Positions 50,901 to 61,455 are shown, numbered from the stretch's first letter. The stretch: 64,000 nucleotides of DNA from Sipunculus nudus (GCA_026874595.1 CM049306.1:92929642-92993641); one strand, 5' to 3'. Translations and numbers: made by a program. Notes: generated by a model not told the origin, from the sequence alone.

Positions 50901-51275
50901 TGCATATTTTCAAACCATTACTTCATATGGATAGTACCTATTCCTCTTTTTCATCACAGCTTCCTCTTATCAGACTTTGTGATAACTTTAAAGTATGAAA
51001 ATAGTGAAAAATTTTATATATTTCTTGATTACATAATAATCAATAAACTATAACCATAAATAAATTATGGCATTTAAATACCTGTGAAAGCCCTTTCCAT
51101 CAACCCGCACCACAATCCAGCATCCAGGAAGAAGTTTGTCATCTGTCTCATACTGCCTAACATATTCAAACTTACTCTTTGCCATGTTGGCCTTTTGCCT
51201 TCTGATAGAATTAACCAAGTTACTGGCCCAGAAACCACTAATCAGTATTTTTGATCTAGCATACAGACTAGACAT
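38351..51275 (-). CDS. THG1L: tRNA-His guanylyltransferase (THG1L), six coding exons, 301 aa
   Basis: Exons on the minus strand: 51275-51082, 42082-41906, 41228-41059, 40163-40075, 39108-39001, 38518-38351. Phases join and the sum is 906 nt; the human protein is 298 aa. Thg1 adds G-1 to the 5' end of tRNA-His by 3'-5' polymerisation, the identity element for histidyl-tRNA synthetase. Motifs: [11 protein letters not shown] (metal-binding Asp), [12 protein letters not shown] (Asp-Glu pair), [28 protein letters not shown] and RKGTVLI. The first ATG gives a basic leader ([16 protein letters not shown]...) before the conserved [10 protein letters not shown], as in mitochondrial-targeted animal THG1L. 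The internal Met would give a shorter form. TTTTATTTTCAG just before the ATG looks like an acceptor, so a 5'UTR exon probably lies upstream. Intron 1 is 9 kb and repeat-filled. Confidence 0.95.
38519..40074 (-). other. THG1L introns 5 and 4, with (TC)n(TA)n microsatellite
   Basis: Apart from exon 5 (39001-39108), this is AT-rich intron. A (TC)n tract passing into (TA)n occupies 38894-38978, only about 20 bp from the exon 5 donor. No RNA gene or repeat family is recognised in 39109-40074. Confidence 0.7.
41368..41718 (+). mobile_element. tRNA-derived SINE-like element in THG1L intron 2
   Basis: A pol III promoter-like head: a box-A-like GGTGGTCATGGA at 41378-41389, and a box-B-like GAGTTCGAATA at 41420-41430. 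A tRNA-unrelated body follows, and the element ends in CCACCAAAAAAAA at about 41718. Head, body and A-rich tail are the plan of a SINE. Only one copy is seen here, so family membership is untested. Confidence 0.55.
42261..42412 (+). repeat. Isolated 5' end of the hairpin-ended repeat family
   Basis: ACAAGGGACCCATGGGTCACGGCGCTTGG, with the palindrome GACCCATGGGTC at 42267-42278, matches the outer end of the element at 32222. About 150 bp later a second family end begins (42416), so this looks like a truncated copy abutting another. Confidence 0.55.
42596..43560. repeat. Tandem core type 1 (about 276 bp units), first locus
   Basis: Units carry GATGTCTGCAG, ATGTAGGTGGCGCCACCTGTCAT and GTGAGATCTATACACATGCAAAATTTTGG. 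The lead segment with GTATCCGCCAAAATCAGAGTGG (from 42596) matches 52243-52330, and the order of blocks is the same at both loci. Spacing is less regular here (about 283 and 220 bp) than at 52-53 kb. Confidence 0.75.
43690..47390. repeat. Tandem core type 2, about 339-bp units, 11 copies
   Basis: The block GGGTAACAGAGACCTAATTT (with variants) begins at about 43863, 44203, 44542, 44881, 45219, 45555, 45931, 46273, 46609, 46949 and 47285. Spacing is 336-342 bp except 376 where an internal hairpin end intervenes at 45720-45750. Most units contain GGTGGCGCCACCAGTCTGCAG, a G-run before TACTTTGGGGCCC, and AAGATTCTAGGTCCAGTCGTTACG. Neighbouring units around 46.4-46.9 kb are the most alike, suggesting local recent amplification. 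Confidence 0.9.
48976..50330 (+). mobile_element. Hairpin-ended repeat element with 663-bp tandem core, THG1L intron 1
   Basis: Two core units start with AAATTTCAGATTTTAA at about 48979 and 49642 (663 bp). The right end has GGACATCCGGATGGACGG, then the hairpin AGCTCAGATGACTTATAGTCAGCTGAGCT (50300-50328) and CTAA. The core is the reverse-complement match of 30500-31100. The outer 5' end is not found, so this copy is truncated or its start is unclear. Confidence 0.7.
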
Positions 51276-52242
51276 CTACCTGAAAATAAAAAAACAAAGC
51301 TCTTGAAGTAATTTGAAACTTCAAAATATTAAAATATTTAAATTAAATTGAAATTTAAGTACATCACTCCACTCTATCATTAAAGGGTTACTAACAGTTA
51401 AAATAATTACCTCTTACTTTTGACTTTCCTTTAAAGTTTGTTTTTTTACTACCGGTAGTTACGACAATTATCAGTTTTTCACGGTATAAGTGGTTCAGCA
51501 ATTAATTGGGGGTATTGCCCTTATTATTGATGTAATAAATCAAGTCCATGCCATCTGTGTCAGAGTGGAAGTCCAGGCCATTCCAGTCCAAGTTCTTGAG
51601 TCCAAGACCACTTTCTTCAAGACCAAGTTATTTGAAACCTGAGTCCAAGTCCGAGTCCAGTAGTCAATACGAATATCCTTAAAGAAAAATTTTAACACTT
51701 GGAAATATCAGATTACTATGTAGTTTTTAAAGGGGCCTAACCACCTATTAAGCATGTTGAATCATGTGAAAAATAGTTTCTTCCCTCTAAAATAAATTTG
51801 TACCTGACAAAATATTGTCCTTAAAACGTTTGCTTACTCCTGTCAATGAATGTTAAAAACAGTGGACAAGGCTTTATCACAGGTATCATCATAGCACATG
51901 CATTGTACTGGGCCACAACACATGTCAATCAGGATATGCCCTGACTTAGCCCATAAAATGTAATACATGTTCTCACTGGCTGATCACAATCAGACCTCCA
52001 CTCAAGCAGAGTCATTATTTTAAAAAGACACAAGTGCCCTGTGTTTACTAACTTGCAGAGCCATTACAAGGTGTGAAACAGCCATGTACAAGATAATGAG
52101 ACTGTGTGCTGTGATGGTTTTGCGGGGAAACTTTTGTATGAAGCAAATCAAGCTGATAGTTTGAAAGAATAGACAAATCTTGCTCTTGATTATGTCCCTT
52201 TAAGTTCATTAAAGTTCATACATGCTTTTACTATAATGGTTA
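51276..52242. other. Upstream of the first THG1L coding exon
   Basis: Probably a 5'UTR intron of THG1L, because 51276-51292 reads as a pyrimidine-rich acceptor on the minus strand. It includes a degenerate short repeat of GAGTCCAAG-type motifs at 51540-51665. Nothing else is recognised. Confidence 0.45.
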
Positions 52243-53395
52243 ACTAGAATACAGGTAGTCGACAAGTGACTATGTGTATCCGCCAAATCTGAGTGGAACG
52301 GGTGAAGTGAGGCATGGGTTGAGTGGCAAGTGGAAATAGAGTGAGGTATGTTGCATATTAGCATGGATGTCTGCAGCCGAAATGTGTATGTTGGTTGCGC
52401 CACCTACCACAAATCCAGAAAGCTTTCCCCAAGTTGTATACATATACAAAATTTTAGGCAGAAAAGTCAAATCACTACTTGTATATGAGTGATTTTATCC
52501 CACAGCAGACAAACAGAAGGACTTGTGCAAAAATGGTGGCAGGTGGCACCACCAATTTTGTGTATGATTAAGAGCTATGTGAGATCTATAAACATGCAAA
52601 ATTTCTGGGGGATATGTCCAACAAGTCCTGACATATAAGCCTGAATGTCTGCAGTGTTAACATAAATGTAGGTGGCGCCACCTGCCCAAAAAAATTAGGA
52701 AAGCTATCCAAGATGTATAAACAAGCAATTTTTAGGCAGATAAGTCAAACCACTACACGAGTGATTTTAGCCCACGGCAGACAAACAGACAGATGCTGTG
52801 CAAAAAATGTTGCAGGTGGCCCCTCTAGTTTTGTGTATGATGAATAGCTATGTGAGATCTATACACATGCAAAATTTTGGCCTAATCAGTCAAACAGTTC
52901 CCTAGATATGAGCTTGGATGTCTGCAGTGTAAACTAGAATGTAGGTGGCGCCATCTGTCATTATACCAAGAAAGCTATCCAGGATGTATAAACCTGCAAA
53001 ATTTTTGGCAGTTATGTCAAACCACTACAGAGATATGAGTGATTTTAGCTCACAGCAGACAAACAGACGGACGCTGTGCAAAAATAGTTGCAAGTGGCCC
53101 CTCCAGTTTTGTGTATGATAAAGAGCTATGTGAGATCTAAACACATGCAAAATTTTGGCCAAATCGGTCAAACGGTTCCCGAGGTATGAGCTTGGATGTC
53201 TGCAGTGTAAACTAGAATGTAGGTGGCGCCACCTGTCATAAAATCAAGACAGCTGTCCAGGATGTATAAACACGCAAAATTTTTAGGCAGATAAGTCAAA
53301 CCACTACAGAGATGCGAGTGATTTTAGCCCATGGCAGACAAACAGACAGACGCTGTGCATAAATGGTTGCAGGTGGCGCCACCTTAATTACATTT
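52243..53395. repeat. Tandem core type 1 (about 276 bp units), second locus
   Basis: TGTCTGCAG landmarks at about 52367, 52643, 52917 and 53195 give spacings of 274-278 bp. Three of the four intervals carry GGTGGCGCCACC or a one-base variant, and the array ends in GGTGGCGCCACC at about 53383. Same orientation and same lead segment as 42596 onward, but no hairpin end follows. Confidence 0.85.
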
Positions 53396-54080
53396 ATAGC
53401 TCCCAATGCTGAGTAATGTTTTATATATATAGATTGTTATTATTATGTAATATTCTGTAAGTACATATGTGGTTATAATAAGTGAAAGATTTTTTTTTCT
53501 ATTGGATTTGTGTCCTCTGGCTACGTCACTGTTGCCATTGGTCCTATATATTACTCCTATCAAAATACAGCTAATTTACAACCAGCATCTGCCCATTAGT
53601 GGGTATTTATGTGATGTTGTAACGTATAGCATGACAAGTGACATGATACAAACCAGTGAAAGAAAACACTGACATCTGTCACACTGTCACTGATGTGAGC
53701 AACTGGTGACACTGACGTCAATGTCCAAGCCACAGGATGGACGCTACTGGTGCTTTAAATCGCGGTTCTCGAGTTGAATAAAAAATGATACACCGTGTCG
53801 CAGGATTTACCGTCTGCATCGGCTAGCATACGGGAACTAAATATAATATTTTTCTTACACAGGTTTGCATCAGATCATTGCACCGGGGTCATTCCATGCT
53901 GCATTTGAGTATCATGGGCGCAGACATACTTGTTTACAATATACTGTTTCCGGTGTCGCACAGTTTGCTACTATCGGAACTTCAAACTGTACATATTACC
54001 CTCACTGCGCAGACTCGGACTCTCAAGAGTTTTGAGTAGAAACGACCTCTGTCGGAAGGGTGCATATTAACATATGGTTG
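53396..54080. other. Divergent intergenic segment, candidate promoter area of THG1L
   Basis: Less AT-rich and richer in CpG than its surroundings. Contains a perfect CRE-type palindrome TGACGTCA at 53713-53720. THG1L needs a 5' exon somewhere upstream of 51275, and this is the most promoter-like stretch between it and tepsin. No transcription start can be placed from sequence alone. Confidence 0.35.
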
Positions 54081-54104
54081 GTCTGTGGAAATTAATTGTA
54101 ATAA

Positions 54105-54111
54105 AAATAAA

Positions 54112-54174
<63 letters not shown>

Positions 54175-54299
54175 CACATAATAACAACAATTATTATTAT
54201 TACTGAAATTAGTAGTAGTATCAGTATTTATATTATTATCATATTAAAATTATTTTTATATTATTATCTTTGTTATTTATTATTTCAATTTTATTATTA

Positions 54300-54333
<34 letters not shown>

Positions 54334-54559
54334 AGTGATCATAATAATAAAAATTATTATTATTAACATTATAATTATTACTCTATTAAATTGAAAAAAA
54401 AGAATTGTCATAATTTTCTAGGCAATCTAACTATTATATATCGACCGGTTAAGTAATAAAAAAAAGGAAAAAAAAAGAATAAATTGGCACCATATTTTTT
54501 TCTCCCACAGTCCGTGGAACAATATTGTGTTTGTGTCCTTATTATTATCTTTTTTTTCC

Positions 54560-54617
<58 letters not shown>

Positions 54618-54637
54618 AATTAAAGGTAATAATAATT

Positions 54638-54668
<31 letters not shown>

Positions 54669-54801
54669 CAATTATTATTATTACTATAATTAGTAGTAGT
54701 ATCAATATTTATATTATTATCATATCATTATTACTTTTAAATTATTAAAATTATTTTTTTTATATTATTATCTTTATTATTTATTATCTTTTTTCACATT
54801 A

Positions 54802-54851
<50 letters not shown>

Positions 54852-54950
54852 ATTATTATTGTGTTAGAGAGAGAGAGAGAAAGAGAGAGAGAGATAGAGA
54901 GAGAAAGAGAGAGAGAGAGAATAAGACAGACAGACGGACGGACAGACTGA
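54105..54950. repeat. Microsatellite cluster: (AAT)n, (ATT)n and (GA)n tracts
   Basis: (AAT)n at about 54111-54173, (ATT)n at about 54285-54333 and 54556-54617, (AAT)n at 54640-54665, (ATT)n at about 54805-54855, then GA-rich tracts at 54866-54920 and a GACA/GACG tail. The complementary tracts could pair as long hairpins. A half of about 400 bp is repeated: the same TTATTATTACT...TAGTAGTAGTATCA order occurs at 54191 and 54672. Confidence 0.9.
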
Positions 54951-55001
54951 TAGTCAGTTATGCATGCATGCCTAAATTTAGTTATATTCCACTATATCCG
55001 T

Positions 55002-55012
55002 AAGATGGCGCC
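55002..55012 (+). promoter_or_regulatory. YY1-like site upstream of tepsin
   Basis: AAGATGGCGCC matches the YY1 core (AAGATGGCG) common near the start sites of metazoan housekeeping genes. It is about 135 bp before the tepsin ATG. Suggestive of the 5' end of the transcript. Confidence 0.3.
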
Positions 55013-55146
55013 TTGGACAGCGATGCCGAATGTGTTGTATAAGCGAGTTCTTGTTGGCCAATTCATACCATGGCCGAATTCGCATTTTACATAAACGCCC
55101 TGCTGTCCGCTTCGGTCCATGGATGCCGCACCAGTGGACTCCTAAG

Positions 55147-56976
55147 ATGGAAAGGAACCAGAGTGACGATGACGTATCATCAGCTGTTTTTGATAGGATT
55201 TCGTTCCTGGCAAAGGTAAACCGATAACTTTTGCCAGGGATCGATTTTTTTTTCAATCAGACACCATCAAACAAGAGGGTCATCATCAGCGTGGTTCAAT
55301 TTCATCTCTCTCTCACTCTTTCTCTCTCAGGACTGATAACTGTATTATCAGTGATTATAGTATATATCATTATCATATATGAAACATTGAAGGATATAGG
55401 CCTATAAAGTCAGTACACGTGTATATGATAGTATGCTTCTCTGTTTGGTCATCTCCACTTTTCAAAAGCAGTGTCCGAGCATATATTTATAGATGTTATT
55501 AAAAATGTTTTTTACTAAGTTTAGCTGACTGTAAATCATCAGAGCTTTAGCAGTCACTCTTTGTCCGTAGTCCGTCTGACCATTAACAGGGCACAAATCA
55601 TAACCGCTGGACCTAGAATCTTCTAACTTAAGATCCAGAGAGGTCCATTAAAAAATCTCCTTGGAAACCTGAAATTAGGTCTCTGTTACCCATATTCTTC
55701 TAGCTATAGGGCTGCGAAGTACCCCAAAGAATAATGGAAAATTTAAAAGAAAAGCTCAAGTATCTGAACAAATAATGCTTTGATCACAATGATTTTTTGC
55801 ATGAAAATTGATCATGGAGTGTTTCATCAGTAACTGCAGACAGGTGGCGCCACCTGAATTTTTTTCATTTAATGATTTTTTTTTCTAATTTTAAGACCTT
55901 TGAAGATGCGGTCATGTGTTAACAGGGCACAATTCGTAACAGCAAGACCAAGAATCTTCTTACTTGACATCCAGAGAGGTCCATGAAAAAATCTCCTTGG
56001 AAACCTGAAATTAAGTTCATGTTACCCATATTCTTCCAGCTACAGGGCTGCGAAATACCCCCCCCCCCCCCAGGATAATAGAAAATTTCATAGATAATCT
56101 CAAGTATCTGAACAACAAATGCATTGATCACCATGATTTTTTGCATGGATATTGATCATGGAGTGATTCATCATTTTTTTTTTATTTAATGATTTTTTTA
56201 AACTCTGTTTTTGAGACCTTCAAAGATGCGATTATCTGTTAAAAGGGCACAAATTGTAACGGACCTAGAATCTTCTAACTGAATATCCAGAGAGGTCCAT
56301 GAAAAATCTCCTTGGAAACCTGAAATAAGGTCTCTGTTACCCATATTCTCTGGCTATGGGGCTGCAAAGTACCCCTCAGAATAATGGCAAATTTCATACA
56401 AAAGCTCGAGTATCTGAACCAGGGTTGTAAAGTTTTTCCCAGTGCGGTATTTACCAGCTGGTAAATACCGATATTTACCGCCTTTGGAAAAACCTCTCAA
56501 AGTAGGAAAATGGGAAAAACTGGGAAAAACCTCTAATAATCTAATAAAAGGAGAGACCAGCAGATATCTGACTGAATTAAAAGGAAATATCATCTCACAC
56601 ACACACACACACACATATATATTTAAACAAACATACTCAAATCACAAAACCAAGATATGAAAATTTATATTTTTTTCCTTAAAAACAGCTTGTTTTTATG
56701 TATATACAGAATATTTACATAGAAACCTGCATCATGCTGGACAGGGTTTCCCCAAGTGATGCCACAATGGGTGGTTGGTTTCTTCTCACCCTAGCTAAGT
56801 TGTATGAGCCCTACATGACTAGCATGGCTTCTTCACACTTCAGTACCCCAAGGTTAATTGGCCTTGATTAGGTTAACATGCTTGATCACTTTTGTCAGCT
56901 CACCTACTAAAGTTTATGTTGCAGTTAATTGGTAATTAAGTAATAGTAATGCACTAGTATGCGTTGTGGAAATATT

Positions 56977-57043
<67 letters not shown>

Positions 57044-57083
57044 CATATATATATATTCATCACATGTGGATATATATATGCAC

Positions 57084-57126
<43 letters not shown>

Positions 57127-60100
57127 TATAATATAATTTCAGCATGCAACATTAAACAGAATTAATTAACTTTACATCATTATACTCTCTCAAAAATTTT
57201 GATCAGACATTTTCCCCAGTAATTCCTGGTACTAACCAGTTTTTCCCAGTTATTCCCAATTAATCCCGGGTTTTTCCCACTGTCCGGGAAAAACTAGTTT
57301 TTCCCGGGAAAAATAACAACCCTGATCTGAACAACTATTGCATTGATCACCATGATACTTTGCATGGATATCGATCATAGAGTGTTTCATCAGTGTCTGA
57401 AGATTGGTGGCGCCACCTGTATTTAAAAATTTTTTTTTAATGATTTTTTTCTCTCTTTTTTTGGGACCTTTAAAGATGCGGTCATCTGTTAACAGGGCAC
57501 AAATGGTAACAGTTGGACCTAGAATCTTCTAACTTATGATACAGAGAGGTCCATGAAAAATCTCCTTTGAAACCTGAAACTAGGTCTCTGTTACCCATAT
57601 TCTTCCAGCTATGGGGCTCCAAAGTACCCCCCCCCCCCCCCCCCCCAGAATATTGGCAAATTTCATACAAAAGCTCAAGTATCTGAACAACTTATGCATT
57701 GATGACCATGATTCTTTGCATGGTGGCGCCACCTGCATTTAAACATTTTTTTTCTCTATTTCTTTAGACATTTAAAGATGCAGTCATCTGTTTACAGGGC
57801 ACAAATTGTTACCACTGAACCAAGAATCTTCTTTCCTGACATGCAGGGAGGCCCATGAAATGTCTCTCAGGAAACCTGAAATTAGGTCTCTATTACTCAA
57901 AACCTCTGAGCTATGGGGAAATACCCCCAGAGTAATGGAAAAATAGAAACAAAAGCTCAAGTATCTGAACAACTAATGTATTGATCACCATGATTCTTTG
58001 CATGCACATTGTTAATTTTTTTCTCTTTTTTAAAGACCTTAAAGATGCAGTCATCTGTTAACAGGGCACAAATCATATTGACTGGACCTAGAATCTTTCA
58101 ACTTGACTTCCTTGAAGGTCCATGGAAAGTCTCCAAGGAAACCTGAATTAGGTCTCTCTTACCCATACCATTTCAGCTATGGCACTAAAAACTGCCCTCA
58201 AAACAATTAAAAGTTTTAAACAAAAGCAGTGCTCAAATCATAACCATTGGACCTAGAATCTTCTGATTTGACATCCAGGGAGGTCCATAACAAGTCTCCT
58301 TGCAAACTTGAAATTATAGGTGTCTATAACTCATATTTTCCAATTTATGCGGCATGTTTGAGGACCCCAGAAATAATGCAAATTACACACAAATTCCGAG
58401 ATTCCCCAGGAATGGGTAAATAGATTGTCCAAAAATTTGTTGGTGTGCTTATGCGTCTCAAGTAATGAACTTAAGCTAACTTGCATGAATGATGGTGCCA
58501 CCTCCATTATCTTAATTAGTTCCCTATGCAAGGACATATTGTCAACATGTCAGTCGGCTGAGCATCATGACCCATGGGTCACTGTTCTGTTTGCAGCAAC
58601 TTCCCCTGTTGAATCAAGCAACCAATGATGATGTTAGTCCTACACCAGGCTACATGTACAAAGAAATCTGTAGTATCCTTTTAACATTACCTCTGTGGCT
58701 TGATGAGATATGTTGCAATAAAGGTTCATTAGACCTTAGACCAGTTATAATGTATTATTTGTGTTTTGTGTGCTGTATAATTATTTGCACAAGTTGGTCA
58801 GTCATGGTTATTTAGACAGTAAGAAAAGTATAATCTTGTTTGTCAATCTTGATTTAATTGATTTAAAACTCTGTAGAGAGTATCTCCCTGCCAAAGGAAA
58901 ACATTCCTGATTCACACTTGTGCTATTTTGGCCCTCTGACATCATAGAGTCTGTTACTACTAAAAGTACACTGTCACTTGACATAAACCAGACTAATCAT
59001 AAGCTTTTTTACTATACTTTCTAACAACACCTATCATGTGCAAGAAAAACAGCACATCAGTTGGTAAATCCCTATGCATGTTTGTTGACTTTCTGACCAC
59101 ATTAATTCAAGCATGTTTGGCCTACTTGTATACTTTACAGGAAAAGACTACTATAGAGACATATTTGCAGTTTGGTTTGTGAGGGCACATGTAATCATTT
59201 GTTTTAATTCATCACTTGTAGCATAATGGTAAGATTATCAGCTGTTTACCATGATATCAGTGCAACAGGATGTATGAGAGGTGCAGTACATTCCCCCGTA
59301 TGACTTGTATCACAACTCAGGTCAGGCTTACCAGTCCAATATAAATGCCAAATGAGTTGTAATGTATGGCTAGCTGAATGTGCCCCAATATAAATTGAGA
59401 TTGAAACCAGAATCTAAAGGGCTGCATTAGGTTTTCTTTGGCCCTTAAACAATGTGTTGTAGAAATGGGTGTAGTCATTTTTGTGTTATCCTACTAACAC
59501 ACCCACCAACCAGCCAACCAACAAACAGACATTTGTTAAGCACAAACTCACTGGTGGAGATATTTATGTGTATGTTAGCAATCCAGTATGGATACAGTAA
59601 CTTTTAGAAAAGAGAAAACATCAATAAATGTGTTGATCACTTAATTCGGTTATATGTATTCAGTGCCATAAATTTGAAAAACTGCAGGTACTTGCTATGT
59701 GTAACTTAACTCCGCCAACCAGACATGACTTTTCAGTCTGGCAGCCACTGTCAGGCTGTGCTGGAATTTCTCGTGAACAGACTGGATACTAATTCCTGCC
59801 ATGTCAAATACAAGGTAACAATGAAGTACATATTTGAAAAATTTGATGAACAGCTAGGTTGAAATAAATAAATGATAAAAGTAAAGGGATACTCTGTAAT
59901 TTTACGCTTTTGCTTCAATTCAATGTATTTTTTATAAATCTGGGGCTCTTTATTTATACCCGGTATGACAGGTATACACATATGATATTATGGCCAGCTA
60001 TTTTGAAGCTTTAGCTTTTCTTTAAAGATAAATGTATAAAGAAAAATAAGGAATAAAGATTAAAAACCAGTCTCATGGTTGAAACATTAAGAAAGATGCT

Positions 60101-61455
60101 TTCATTAAAATACAGTTAAAATTTATTGAACTTGTTAAGCTTTACCTGAAATGGTTAAGCTTTACATGAACTTGTTAAGCTTTACCTGAACTGGTTTGAC
60201 TTTACCTGAACTGGTTAACTTTACATTAGGGAACAATTCACTGTACTTCCATCGCTTCTTTTCAGGCTCTGAAAATTATGAAGCATGTTGTGGAACACGG
60301 TCACCCAGGGTTCTACCAGACACTACGTAAAAATGCTAGAGGGATTCAACAGGCTACAGGTGGGCTGCCATTTGGATTTTTACAAAATTGTCAAACTTGA
60401 CTTTTTTTTATACTCTTTCCTACAGTCATGCCAGCTATAAAGAAATCCAGTTTCCAGGTAAATTGTTTGCGAGGAATTTAAATGAACAAAAAGGTGGAGC
60501 TGGGGCATGAGCTGGACATGTTGACTTCAGCATGCTGGGACCCACATTGGTTCCCTCACATACAACAAAAGTTCAGAAAAGCTGATTCCAGGTATTTGGC
60601 CTGCAATTATATTGTAAGAAGAAATAAAAGCAAAGTTTTTAAAAGTTTTTGTGAACGCCACAAAAAAAACAAGGTTTCCAAGATGCCTCCCCAGGTTAGC
60701 TCCAGAACACCCAGCACCAAGATCAAGGTGAGAACTAGGATAACCCAGCAGAGCAACAGGAACCATGCCCTCTCCACCCTGAGGGCCTGAACACAACCAG
60801 CATGCAGACAGTTTGGCACTAGTCTAGAAAATTTATTTTGGAAGAAAAACAGATCCTTGATTTCTTCATTAACAGAAGACAATTGGGAAATTATAAGATT
60901 TAATGTATTAGCTAGAATTGTTTTAAATTTAATTTTAGGAAATTCTTGTAGCTGTTTTACTAAGATTTCCTAAGGAACACAACATTTACTGTCTTAGCTG
61001 AACATTGACAAATACCTGTTCTCAAGGAGGGTTGGATGGTAAATATTTAGGCTGTAAATATTAGTGATAAATGCTGATATTTTCCTGCATACCACATACC
61101 CATACTGTCATTCTGGCAAAGTGGTAAATATGACTGAAATTTCTTAAATGTTTTATCTTCATAATTTACATTTATTTAAAAAAGCATTGATTATAGTTAA
61201 AAATATAATGTTATTATGAGAGTTCAGTCAGTAAGCTCTTATCAATAAGAATTAGGGTAAAACCTGGATAAAACCTATTTAATTGAGGTTGGGGTTTGTC
61301 CCCTTGTAAAACCCAGGATTTACCCAAAACCTGCAAACCCTATTCAGACAGTACACTGCATAAAATATGTTTTGTTTATCCATACAGGTTTCAGTGGACC
61401 TCCAGATCCACTACATGGAAATGCCCCTTATGTCAGTGTAAGGAATATGGCTAAG
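55147..61455 (+). CDS. TEPSIN: Tepsin (AP-4 accessory protein), ENTH domain, exons 1-5, gene continues past the window
   Basis: Exons: 55147-55215, 58597-58672, 59723-59814, 60266-60359, 61388-61455; phases 0, 1, 0, 1, 0 join and give 133 residues. The protein reads DRISFLAK-QLPLLNQATNDDVSPTPGYMYKEI..., then VLEFLVNRLDTNSCHVKYK, ALKIMKHVVEHGHPGFYQTL, FSGPPDPLHGNAPYVSVRN. This is the ENTH-like domain of tepsin, which binds the AP-4 coat on trans-Golgi-derived vesicles. The FAGPPDPLHG signature is characteristic. Start: ATG 55147 fits the short N-terminus of the family; the frame is open upstream with another Met at 55030. The exon 3 start at 59723 was chosen over a better-looking CAG at 59737 because it restores phase and family length. 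Later exons, with the AP-4-binding tail, are not in view. Confidence 0.9.
56420..57324. mobile_element. hAT-like non-autonomous DNA transposon, 905 bp
   Basis: Terminal inverted repeats CAGGGTTGT...ACAACCCTG, flanked by an exact 8-bp target duplication ATCTGAAC (56412-56419 and 57325-57332). An 8-bp duplication and CAG-starting ends are hallmarks of hAT elements. The subterminal regions are full of GGGAAAAAC-type and TTTTTCCC repeats in opposite orientations. The middle holds (CA)n and (TA)n tracts. There is no transposase. Confidence 0.9.
56979..57125. repeat. (CA)n and (TA)n microsatellites inside the hAT-like element
   Basis: (CA)n about 56979-57030, then interrupted TA tracts to 57125 with a long TA run at about 57085-57117. 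Confidence 0.95.
58673..59722. other. Tepsin intron 2
   Basis: AT-rich with no recognised family repeat. A TAGCATAATGGTAAGATTATCAGC segment at about 59218 resembles the 5' half of a tRNA but has no convincing partner half. Confidence 0.5.
60125..60230. repeat. Minisatellite of about 21 bp, five units, in tepsin intron 3
   Basis: Variants of CTTGTTAAGCTTTACCTGAA repeat from about 60130 to 60226, ending about 40 bp before the exon 4 acceptor (60265). Confidence 0.85.
60360..61387. other. Tepsin intron 4
   Basis: Contains an unrecognised 102-codon open frame at 60482-60790 (plus strand) rich in Lys, Ser and Arg, with an IQQKF...SKVSKMPPQVSSRTPSTK stretch. It has no family I recognise, lies inside an intron and lacks splice context; it could be a piece of a mobile element or chance. 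The rest is AT-rich. Confidence 0.5.

Larger units (their letters stand above)
55521..58583 (-). mobile_element. Hairpin-ended repeat element with type 2 tandem core in tepsin intron 1
   Basis: On the minus strand it starts at 58583 with ACAGTGACCCATGGGTCATGATGCTCAGC (palindrome 58569-58580). It runs through about seven diverged copies of the 339-bp core (landmark ACCTAATTTCAGGTTTCC reversed) and ends with a hairpin at 55523-55546 and CTAA at 55521. GGTGGCGCCACC occurs at about 55846, 57407 and 57723. G-runs of the core have expanded to long C-runs at about 56059 and 57626. It is interrupted by a hAT-like insertion at 56420-57324. Confidence 0.75.

Noticed and set aside
54085-54748. Open frames coding poly-Asn and poly-Tyr
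   Set aside because: Translations of (AAT)n and (TAT)n microsatellites.
55030-55146. Upstream Met (55030) as the tepsin start
   Set aside because: It adds 39 residues with no similarity to the short tepsin N-terminus and overlaps the YY1-like site region; ATG 55147 fits the family better.
59212-59290. tRNA gene or SINE head near TAGCATAATGGTAAGATTATC
   Set aside because: Box A is plausible, but no box B or cloverleaf can be completed.
60482-60790. 102-codon frame inside tepsin intron 4 as a gene
   Set aside because: No recognised family, no splice or promoter context, and partly open on the opposite strand too. Left as unclassified in the intron entry.
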